NCBI GenBank assembly: GCA_029261035.1
Contig: JAJDCD010000012.1
Coordinates: 208,719-272,718, forward strand
Reading direction: 5' to 3'
Length of the DNA stretch: 64,000 bases
From: Candidatus Omnitrophota bacterium
GTDB taxonomy: Bacteria; Omnitrophota; Omnitrophia; Omnitrophales; JACROU01
In this document: positions 35,167 through 42,633 of the stretch, in pieces
Numbering within the stretch: position 1 is the stretch's first letter
Layout: each line of letters opens with the position of its first letter
Position numbers and translations under genes: made by a program
The notes under the pieces: model-generated
Databases searched by the model: none
What the model was told of the DNA's origin: nothing
What the model saw: only the letters and a program-made list of their open reading frames with translations

Positions 35167-36186
35167 TTATACTAAATCCTGCACCTTAATGGTTTTATTT
35201 GCTGGAATATTTTTTTTAGCTTTTTTGTTTAATACTTTATGAATTTGATTTGCTTTAATTCCACTTGATTCTGGACGAATTGGAACAATCATCGATTCTT
35301 TCAAAAAAGTTCCTTTTGCAACATCTGTTTTTGCTACATAACTTCTACGAATTAAAGGTTTCATTTTTATTTCTGTTTTAGATACCTTTTTAGAATATTC
35401 GCCTAACATAGCTTCAACCAAACGAATCTTATCCACCATCTGCTTTAATTCCACAGGAGTCACAGAATGAAAATGATCCCCTCGAGGCCTGTTTTTATTT
35501 AAAGTAAAATGCTTTTCGATCACATTCGCCCCAACAGTCACCGCATGAACACAAGCATCAAACCCTAGCATATGATCCGAATAGCCAACAGGCACTTTGA
35601 ATTTATCTTTTAAATACGGAATTGATTGAAGATGAATGTTCTCTGGCAATGCTGGGTAATTAGCAACACAATGAAGCAATACCACTTTTGATTTTGGAAC
35701 CACTTTGAAAAGCTCTTTAATCTCAGACTCTTCTGTAGCACCCGTGGAAATAATAAGTGGTTTTTTGAACTTTTTTAAATATGTGAGTAAATGAAAATTG
35801 TTTACATCCCCAGAAGCTACTTTAAATACAGGAGAAAGCTTAGCCACCAGGTCCGCACTTTCACGATCAAAAACACTGGCCATAAAAACAACTTTGTTCT
35901 TTTTTGCTTCCTGCGCTAACTGTTGATATTGTTTGAAGGTAAACTGGAGTTTTTTAAATCGTTCTAATTGTGACTGCCCCTTACTTTTAGTATGTGAATA
36001 AGAGGTTGCTGAAACACGAATCAATTGTTCTGGCTGGTACACTTGAAATTTAACGGCATCGGCTCCAGCCTTAGAAGCTTCTTTGATCAGCTTTTTCGCT
36101 TCAGAGAAACTCCCCTCATGATTCCCACCAATTTCAGCAATCACAAAGGTTCTTTTAGAATTAAGATTAAACTTCCCTATTTTCAT
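35167..36186 (-). CDS. neuB: NeuB/SpsE-type nonulosonic acid synthase
   Basis: Condenses phosphoenolpyruvate with a hexosamine (ManNAc or a 2,4-diacetamido-6-deoxy sugar) to make a sialic-acid-like nonulosonic acid. The TIM-barrel part shows FVIAEIGGNHEGS, AGADAVKFQVYQPEQL, VFKVASGDVNN and VGYSDHMLG. GANVIEKHFTLNK follows, and a C-terminal SAF (antifreeze-like) domain covers about 280-339. The ATG at 36186 follows AGAGG. NeuB, PseI and LegI cannot be separated by eye; the neighbouring PseG-like and DegT genes favour a Pse/Leg-like product. Confidence 0.92.
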   Translation of the reverse strand: MKIGKFNLNSKRTFVIAEIGGNHEGSFSEAKKLIKEASKAGADAVKFQVYQPEQLIRVSATSYSHTKSKGQSQLERFKKLQFTFKQYQQLAQEAKKNKVVFMASVFDRESADLVAKLSPVFKVASGDVNNFHLLTYLKKFKKPLIISTGATEESEIKELFKVVPKSKVVLLHCVANYPALPENIHLQSIPYLKDKFKVPVGYSDHMLGFDACVHAVTVGANVIEKHFTLNKNRPRGDHFHSVTPVELKQMVDKIRLVEAMLGEYSKKVSKTEIKMKPLIRRSYVAKTDVAKGTFLKESMIVPIRPESSGIKANQIHKVLNKKAKKNIPANKTIKVQDLV

Positions 36187-36200
36187 AAGCACCTCTTATC

Positions 36201-37208
36201 CTACGCTCTTTCAGCAAAAACAATCAGTTTGTATCCCAAATTGTTCTCAAAAATAAATTTCTCAACCTGTTCTCTTAATTCTGGACTAATATTAAACTCT
36301 TCTTTGTTTACCGATTTATCTGCCAAGTAAGGATTGTTATATCTCAGGAAATGAAGCGTTTCTTCAAACTGAGACAATTGAGTATACATATCTGTAACTT
36401 TAAAACCTTTTTTCTCTAAAAGCTGAGTAATCGTATCTGGAGAAAAATACCATAAATGATTTCTACCACCAAACGTTGGAGAATATTCATGCATAACACG
36501 TGTTACAAAACTGTGGCCATTTGGAATCAACATAACCAAAGTTCCATCATCAGCAAGTAAAGGATGTACTTGTTCTAAAATCTCATCCGGATTAGGTGTA
36601 TGCTCTAAAACTCCCCACATAGAAATAACCTGAAAATCTTTTTTAGGATAATCCACTTCATGAAGCAGCTTCGCGTCAACGGTTAAACCTAGTTCCTTAG
36701 TAGCATACTCATAAGCCTTCTTACTGATTTCCATGCCATGTGTATTCCATCCTAAATCACGAGCTAACTTCATAAAAAGCCCCACAGAACAACCTACATC
36801 TAACAATCTTTTACGATTGCCTTCAGAGTACTTTACACTCAAACGTTGAAGAGCTTCACCAAAACGGTGCTTAGCATCATAATCTTGCTGCTCTTTAGTC
36901 AAAAGTATATCAACCCACGTATCTTGAGACTCATTCCCCTCATAACTTTCAATCAACTTATCCGTATCCACTTGAGGGCTCACAAACAGCATTCCACAAT
37001 CACAGCATTTCACAAATCGAAATCCCTCTTTCATAAAAGCCAAGTTATGCTTTTTGCTTTTACAAACACAACAATCCACGTGACGCGCCAAAGATTCTTT
37101 CAATTCACCCGTCTCAGGATCCATTAGATCCAACAACTCTTTCTGCTGTTGTTTCCAATACTTATCTCGTCCTGTAGCTTTAACAAACGTATAAGGATTC
37201 TCAGCCAT
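36201..37208 (-). CDS. Zinc-ribbon SAM-dependent methyltransferase
   Basis: A 335-residue class I methyltransferase. An N-terminal zinc-ribbon (CCVCKSKK...CCDCGMLFVSPQ, about 45-80) is followed by the SAM-binding LLDVGCSVGLFMKLARDLGW and an ISMWGVLEHTPNPDEIL acidic loop. This is the Methyltransf_23-like family common in glycan loci, where members methylate nucleotide sugars or glycan ends. It has two paralogues here (48501-49406 and 57506-58399). Acceptor unknown. Confidence 0.87.
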   Translation of the reverse strand: MAENPYTFVKATGRDKYWKQQQKELLDLMDPETGELKESLARHVDCCVCKSKKHNLAFMKEGFRFVKCCDCGMLFVSPQVDTDKLIESYEGNESQDTWVDILLTKEQQDYDAKHRFGEALQRLSVKYSEGNRKRLLDVGCSVGLFMKLARDLGWNTHGMEISKKAYEYATKELGLTVDAKLLHEVDYPKKDFQVISMWGVLEHTPNPDEILEQVHPLLADDGTLVMLIPNGHSFVTRVMHEYSPTFGGRNHLWYFSPDTITQLLEKKGFKVTDMYTQLSQFEETLHFLRYNNPYLADKSVNKEEFNISPELREQVEKFIFENNLGYKLIVFAERA

Positions 37209-37225
37209 TTAAATACTCCTTTTAA

Positions 37226-38383
37226 CTAACCTTTATGCTTACTTAAAAATTCCTTAATAAAATCAATAACCACATCTACATCCTCATCGCTTAAACGTGG
37301 ATGTAAGGGCAAACTCAAAACCTCATTCGCTAATTCTATCGATTGAGGAAACTCACTACCCGAAGGTACAAATGGGTGAAACAACGGATGATCATGTAAA
37401 GGTAAATCCCAATGAACACTAGCACCTACCTGATTTTCCACTAAGAACATTCCCAAATCGTTCCTTAACCCAGATTTAACTCTAAAAGCATAATAAAGAG
37501 GCACGGCATCTGAGCCATCTTCAACTTCCATCAACTCAAACAAGCTTTCATTTTTCAAAAACTCACTATAACGCTCTGAAATTTCTTTGCGTCTTTGAAT
37601 AAAACCATCCAACTTCTTCATTTGAACCATACCCATAGCGGCCTGAATATCTGTCATTCTAAAGTTATGTCCTAGGTCATGAATCTGATAGCTCCATGGT
37701 CTTTGACTTTCTTTTCTGTCCCAGGCTGATTTATTCATTCCATAAGAGCGGAGTGAGTTAATTTTTTGAATAAAAACCTCATCATTCGAAGTAACCATAC
37801 CCCCCATTCCAGCGCTGCAAATCATTTTTAAAGGACCAAAACTAAAAGAAGTGGCGTCCTTCCAGTTTCCAATTTTCACTCCTTCAAATGAAGAGCCGAG
37901 AGCATGAGCTGCATCTTGAACAATTTTCAACCCATGTTTTTCAGCAATAGCAGAAATAGAAGTCATATGAGCAGGAGTTCCAGCATAATGAAGAAGCAGT
38001 ATCGCTTTTGATTGTGGTGTAATTTTTCGTTCTAAATCTTCAGGATCCAAATTACCTGTGGCTTTATTTACATCAACAAAAACAGGTTTCAATCCTGCTT
38101 GTAAGATAGAAAGTCCTGCCGCAATAAAGTTGAATGTAGGGATCAAAACCTCATCCCCCGACTTAAACCCATAAGCACTTAAAGACAAATGCATCCCTGC
38201 GGTACAAGAACTAACGGCTGAAGCAAATTTAGCCCCAGTATACTCCTTAAACATTTCTTCAAAAGCTCTCACTTGAGGGCCATTCAAAATCCAAGGAGAC
38301 TCAACAACATCTTGAATTGCTTGTCTTTCCTCTGCTTCTAAAATAGGTTGGCCTAACGCTATTTTACGATTCGTTTTTTGCAT
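37226..38383 (-). CDS. DegT/DnrJ/EryC1/StrS aminotransferase (PseC/SpsC-like)
   Basis: A PLP-dependent sugar aminotransferase of 385 residues. The N-terminal PILEAEERQAIQDVVESPW, SSCTAGMHLSL, HYAGTPAHM and QDAAHALGSSFEG segments are typical. The PLP lysine lies in SFGPLKMICSAGMGGMV. It probably aminates a UDP-4-keto-6-deoxy-hexose as in pseudaminic or legionaminic acid synthesis. It overlaps the acyltransferase gene upstream by 20 nt, a pair matching PseC-PseH or spsC-spsD order. Confidence 0.9.
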   Translation of the reverse strand: MQKTNRKIALGQPILEAEERQAIQDVVESPWILNGPQVRAFEEMFKEYTGAKFASAVSSCTAGMHLSLSAYGFKSGDEVLIPTFNFIAAGLSILQAGLKPVFVDVNKATGNLDPEDLERKITPQSKAILLLHYAGTPAHMTSISAIAEKHGLKIVQDAAHALGSSFEGVKIGNWKDATSFSFGPLKMICSAGMGGMVTSNDEVFIQKINSLRSYGMNKSAWDRKESQRPWSYQIHDLGHNFRMTDIQAAMGMVQMKKLDGFIQRRKEISERYSEFLKNESLFELMEVEDGSDAVPLYYAFRVKSGLRNDLGMFLVENQVGASVHWDLPLHDHPLFHPFVPSGSEFPQSIELANEVLSLPLHPRLSDEDVDVVIDFIKEFLSKHKG

Positions 38384-38960
38384 GGTCTACTGTTTCGCTT
38401 TCTTGTTTAATCTGTTTCACAACCTTCGCAGGAATACCTGCAACAACGCTCCAAGCTGGAACATCTTCCTTCACCACACTTCCAGCAGCAACAACGGAGC
38501 ATTCCCCTACGGTAACGCCACAAAGAATAGTAGATCTCGCGCCCAACCAGCATCCTTTTTTCAAAAGAACAGGTGCTTTTTTAGGGGGATAAAATTTTGA
38601 AAGAGGCTTACCTAACTTAGAACCACAATCTTCATGAGTTAAAATCATTACTTCAGGAGAGAATGTAACACTATCTTCGACAATCACTTTATCAGCCAAA
38701 TCTACAAAACAGCCTGGCTGAAGCGTAACATTATTTCCTAAGTCCAAATGACGAAACCCATCCACATAAGCATTCTGAAAGAGAACATCATGCACAAACG
38801 TGTTCTCTCCTACTTTTGCTCCGCCTAATTTTAAGAAGAAACTTCGCCAATTAGGGTAAGGTAAAGAACGTAGCCATTTTTCATAAAACATCCACCACAG
38901 CCACTTTCTCCCCTCTCTTGTCTTCCATTTGGATAGCCAGCTATAAGATTTGGGATTCAT
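38364..38960 (-). CDS. Hexapeptide acyltransferase next to the aminotransferase
   Basis: A 198-residue left-handed beta-helix acetyltransferase (WcaF/CysE-like). Hexads run from GGAKVGENTFVHD to VVAAGSVVKEDVPAWSVVAG with IPAKVV at the end. The acetyltransferase His is likely in ILTHEDCG. Coupling by overlap to the DegT aminotransferase suggests it N-acetylates the new amino sugar. The short Trp-rich N-terminal stretch (about 1-45) may contact the membrane. Confidence 0.87.
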   Translation of the reverse strand: MNPKSYSWLSKWKTREGRKWLWWMFYEKWLRSLPYPNWRSFFLKLGGAKVGENTFVHDVLFQNAYVDGFRHLDLGNNVTLQPGCFVDLADKVIVEDSVTFSPEVMILTHEDCGSKLGKPLSKFYPPKKAPVLLKKGCWLGARSTILCGVTVGECSVVAAGSVVKEDVPAWSVVAGIPAKVVKQIKQESETVDHAKNES

Positions 38961-38978
38961 AAGATTCGGTAGTCAGGC

Positions 38979-40379
38979 TTAGCTAAAAATCAAGCTTTCC
39001 TGCTGTAACATATTGTTGTATTTCTTATCTTTAAAATCTTGAAATTTACCTTGATCAAACTGAGCTTTAATTTCTTCTACAGCAGACTCAATTGTATTCG
39101 CAGGAACAAAACCAATGTCATCTCTAATTTTATCAAAGTTAACAAAGTAATCTCTTTGGTCTTTAGCGCCCTCATCATGAATCACTTCTGTTCCTTCAAT
39201 TTTAGAAGCCACCAAATTAGCCAAGTCGATCACACGATGATTTTGTTCGTTAGAACCTAAGTTAAAAACTTGTTTATGAATTTTTTGTTTATCCGCTTTC
39301 AATCCACAAATCATTGCACGCGCAACATCACGAGCATGAACATAAGGCCTCCATTGCTCACCACCAAATACGGTAATCTTCTTATTCGTATATGCATGCA
39401 GCACAAACAAATTTGCAACAAGATCAAAACGCATTCTAGGAGAAAGCCCATATACTGTTCCTAAACGAAAGATACATGGAGAAAAGTCATCATCCGCTAA
39501 AGACAAAATACCATGCTCCGTACGATACTTTGTTTCCGCATACAAAGAAACGGGAGCCACAGGAGATTCTTCCTTAAGCCCTTGCTTCCCTTCAGAAGCT
39601 CCATAGACAGCACAAGTCGACGCAAACAAATATCGGCCCACTTTATAATGACGAGCAGCGTCCGCGGCTGCTTTCGCTGTAAAATAGTTCACCATAATCG
39701 TGTGATTTACATCCAAATCACAAGCAGGGTCACCAACGATAGCTGCTAAATTAATAACAGCATCCACTCCAAAAGCAGCATCTACTAGAACATCTAGATT
39801 TCTAATGTCCCCAGTCATTAATTCAAAGTCAGGATGATTTACAATTTCTTTAAGTGAAGCATCTCCAAAAAGAAAACGATCCACACCTCGAACGGCATAA
39901 CCCTCTTTCAAAAGCTCTTCACACAAAAGAGAGCCTACATATCCACCAGCTCCAATAACACACACTTTTTCTTTGGTCGTGCTTCGTTCAGAATTTAAAG
40001 TAAAATCAACATGATCTTTATTTTCCTCTAAGGCTTCTTGAAGCTTCCAATATAATGCTAAATCTTTAACAACACCCTCAGCGTCCACTACAGGGACACG
40101 ATTCACTCTATTTTTTCTCATAAACTCAACGCCATCTTCGATGGAAAAACCCTCTTTAAGAGTTCTTGGTTCCTTAGTCATTACTTCTGAAATTGGAGTG
40201 CTTAATTCAATATTATTTAAAATAGCTCTACGAATATCACTATCCGTAAGAAGACCTATCAACTTATTATCCGCATCAACAACCAAAGCGGCTCCTATTT
40301 TTGCGTTGGTAATAATCCCCATTACTTCTTTAATTGTTTGGTCCTTATTTGCTAATTGATTTTTTACCCAGTCTTTCAT
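38979..40379 (-). CDS. CBS-pair + NAD-dependent epimerase/dehydratase fusion
   Basis: A 466-residue two-part protein. Residues 1-120 are a CBS pair (GAALVVDADNKLIGLLTDSD, then NRVPVVDAEGVV), like the nucleotide-sensing N-terminus of LegX/PtmE in legionaminic acid pathways. Residues about 137-466 are an extended SDR with NAD motif GAGGYVG (143-149), acidic DRFLFGD after beta-2, and catalytic YAETK (Y280, K284). The SDR likely acts as a 4,6-dehydratase or epimerase on an NDP-sugar. GGAGA precedes the ATG. I know CBS pairs fused to nucleotidyltransferases in this pathway, but not to an SDR. Confidence 0.85.
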   Translation of the reverse strand: MKDWVKNQLANKDQTIKEVMGIITNAKIGAALVVDADNKLIGLLTDSDIRRAILNNIELSTPISEVMTKEPRTLKEGFSIEDGVEFMRKNRVNRVPVVDAEGVVKDLALYWKLQEALEENKDHVDFTLNSERSTTKEKVCVIGAGGYVGSLLCEELLKEGYAVRGVDRFLFGDASLKEIVNHPDFELMTGDIRNLDVLVDAAFGVDAVINLAAIVGDPACDLDVNHTIMVNYFTAKAAADAARHYKVGRYLFASTCAVYGASEGKQGLKEESPVAPVSLYAETKYRTEHGILSLADDDFSPCIFRLGTVYGLSPRMRFDLVANLFVLHAYTNKKITVFGGEQWRPYVHARDVARAMICGLKADKQKIHKQVFNLGSNEQNHRVIDLANLVASKIEGTEVIHDEGAKDQRDYFVNFDKIRDDIGFVPANTIESAVEEIKAQFDQGKFQDFKDKKYNNMLQQESLIFS

Positions 40380-40386
40380 CGCGTTA

Positions 40387-41427
40387 CTATCTCCTTTTCA
40401 AAAGAAACTCAATTTTTTTTATTAACCGTTCTGTTCCACGAGCATCAAGTCCTTTTTTTCCTAAAGAACTTATTTGGGATAATTGCTTACGATTCTCAAA
40501 TAACCGAGAAACCTGACGAGCCCCCTTTACCGCATTCGCATGATTCATACGTCCCATGTAAAGAGCAGACCCTTTTTTCTTAAATTCTATAATATTTTTC
40601 TCTTGATGCTTCACCTTAGCAAAAGCAAGTGCCGGAACTCCCATCAAAGCACACTCATAAAGAGTGCCCCCTCCTGCAACTAAAGCTAAGTCGACCTTAT
40701 ATAAATAAGGAGCCAGCGATTCCTGCGGCTCCAATAAATGAATCTTAAGGTTTTTAAGCCCTGACCAACGGTTTCGAATGCTAGTCTGTGAAGGTCCGAG
40801 CACGAAATAAACCTCTATATTAACACAAAAGGTTCTTATTGCGTCCAATAAAATTCCTGAAAAACCCAGGTCGCTCCCCCCTCCCAAACTAACCAAAATG
40901 GAAGATTTCTTAGAAATCTTACGCTTTCTTTTTAGGTATTTAGGGTAATCTGGGTGAAAAACACGGTATTTAGGCCCTAAATCCACCACTGAAGAACCTT
41001 TTTTTATGCTTTTTGAGGAAATCCCCTCCACTAGTGTATTTGAAGTGAAATTAGCCTCAAATTTAGAGTCAGAACTGTTCTCTAGAGTAATAACAGAGAA
41101 TGAAAAATGCTTTAATTGACGAATATAGCTCTTGGAAACCTTAAGAATATCCAAAACACAAACAACCTTATCTGAAAAAGAAACTTTCTTTGAAATAAAA
41201 AGAGGCTCTTCTGCTTTTGATAAGCGCTTTGGTATCACAATAACTGTAAGGCCTTGCTTCTTCAACCAAGCAATCCCTTTTTTGTCTTCTTTAATAAAAA
41301 TAAGAATTTTAGGTCGTATGAGAGAGGATTTTAAATGACGGACGAGAATTTTTGTTTTTTTCAGGTGGCCCATCCCGAGATGGGCACCACCGTCAACTCG
41401 AAAAACAACTACAGACTTTGTAGTCAC
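40387..41427 (-). CDS. PseG/SpsG-like nucleotide-sugar hydrolase
   Basis: GT-B-fold protein of about 346 residues. The N-terminal VVVFRVDGGAHLGMGHLKK matches PseG/SpsG, which removes UDP from the 2,4-diacetamido sugar before NeuB-type condensation. A C-terminal VAGGGTLYECALMGVPALAF nucleotide-binding motif is also present. I choose a GTG start at 41427, 4 nt after the SQD1-like stop. An ATG at 41484 would overlap that gene by 53 nt with an unconserved N-terminus. Confidence 0.82.
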   Translation of the reverse strand: MTTKSVVVFRVDGGAHLGMGHLKKTKILVRHLKSSLIRPKILIFIKEDKKGIAWLKKQGLTVIVIPKRLSKAEEPLFISKKVSFSDKVVCVLDILKVSKSYIRQLKHFSFSVITLENSSDSKFEANFTSNTLVEGISSKSIKKGSSVVDLGPKYRVFHPDYPKYLKRKRKISKKSSILVSLGGGSDLGFSGILLDAIRTFCVNIEVYFVLGPSQTSIRNRWSGLKNLKIHLLEPQESLAPYLYKVDLALVAGGGTLYECALMGVPALAFAKVKHQEKNIIEFKKKGSALYMGRMNHANAVKGARQVSRLFENRKQLSQISSLGKKGLDARGTERLIKKIEFLLKRR

Positions 41428-41431
41428 AATG

Positions 41432-42598
41432 TTATTTAGCCTGCAATAACTTCTTATCGATAAAGCTTTCTTTGTATTTATCAAACGTATCTTTAAATGG
41501 AATCAATCTCTTTAACGTTTGTTCAATACCTTGCTCAAAGGTCATCCTTCTTGGTCCCAATAACTCCAGAAAACGATCGTTAGCCATTTCCATATCATGT
41601 TCTTCTTTTTCAACACGAGGATTTGGAATATTAATCACTTCTACATTAAGACCCAACTCGGTTCCTTTGGTATTAATCAATTCAGAAAGGTATTTAATGC
41701 TAACCACATCTGTGGTTTGGTTATACACTTCCATGGTATTATTTGGTTTTTTGTTTACAGTGTTTACCAAAGACTGAACACAATCTTCAATAGAAATCTG
41801 AGGTTTTCCCTGTTCCCCTTTTCCATAAATGGTAATTGGGAATCCAGCAAGAACCATCGCACAAAAACGATTCACAACCACACCGAAATTGAAGTCGAAA
41901 TCAAAACGAGTTGCAAGTTCGGGTGCTAATTGAGTTTCTTCTGTATCTGTTCCGTAAACAATAGAAGTTCTTAAGTCTGTGACAGATAAATTCCATTGCT
42001 TATTCGCTAGGTATAAGTTGGAAATATCATGACACTTAGACATGTGATACCAAGAACCTGCCATAGAAGGAAAAGGAACGGTATCTTTACCACCTTTATA
42101 TTCCACTTCGAAGAAACCTTCAGGAATAGGAAATTCCGGAGCTCCATAAACACCTGTCGTTGTCGTTGTCACAAAGTGTGTTTCTAAAAGATCTAACTCT
42201 TTAAGACCCCACAACAAATTACGTGTTGATTGGTTATTATTATTTTGCGTGTAATTACATTTCTCAATATTGATTTGAGAGTAAGGCGCTGATGGCTGAG
42301 AAGCGATATGTAAAATCGTTTCTGGTTTAAATTTTCTCAAAAGGTCATAAGTAAACTCAACATCCACTAAATCCCCTTCAATCAATTCAATGTTCGTAAA
42401 TCCATTCGCTTTTGCAACAGACTCACGTGTTTTCATATCTGCAATTGGAATAGCAGAAACAGATCCACATTCTTCAACCCACTTCCTTCTTCCTAAATTG
42501 TCCACCCCAATAATTTGTGCATCTGGAAATGTTTTTGACAACCTCAACATTGTTGGCCAACCTACATATCCATCACAACCTGTAACTAAAATATTCAT
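41432..42598 (-). CDS. UDP-sulfoquinovose synthase-like (SQD1 family) SDR
   Basis: A 388-residue extended SDR. Motifs in order: MNILVTGCDGYVGWPTMLRL, GVDNLGRRKWVEECGS, SAPYSQINIEKCNYTQNNN, TTTTTGVYGAPEFPIPEG, YHMSKCHDISNLY and FNFGVVVNRFCAMVLAG. These follow SQD1/Agl3, which convert UDP-glucose and sulfite to UDP-sulfoquinovose, including the T...YxxxK catalytic set and the FNFGVVVNRF segment. In the usual SQD1 the later motif is YGKGGQTRG; here it is YGKGEQGKPQ, so the reaction may differ. The ATG at 42598 follows AAGGA. The gene lies in the nonulosonic acid block, so a sulfonated sugar in a surface glycan is possible. Confidence 0.82.
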   Translation of the reverse strand: MNILVTGCDGYVGWPTMLRLSKTFPDAQIIGVDNLGRRKWVEECGSVSAIPIADMKTRESVAKANGFTNIELIEGDLVDVEFTYDLLRKFKPETILHIASQPSAPYSQINIEKCNYTQNNNNQSTRNLLWGLKELDLLETHFVTTTTTGVYGAPEFPIPEGFFEVEYKGGKDTVPFPSMAGSWYHMSKCHDISNLYLANKQWNLSVTDLRTSIVYGTDTEETQLAPELATRFDFDFNFGVVVNRFCAMVLAGFPITIYGKGEQGKPQISIEDCVQSLVNTVNKKPNNTMEVYNQTTDVVSIKYLSELINTKGTELGLNVEVINIPNPRVEKEEHDMEMANDRFLELLGPRRMTFEQGIEQTLKRLIPFKDTFDKYKESFIDKKLLQAK

Positions 42599-42633
42599 CT
42601 TATTTATCCTTTCTTTTTTCAAATAAAATCTAA

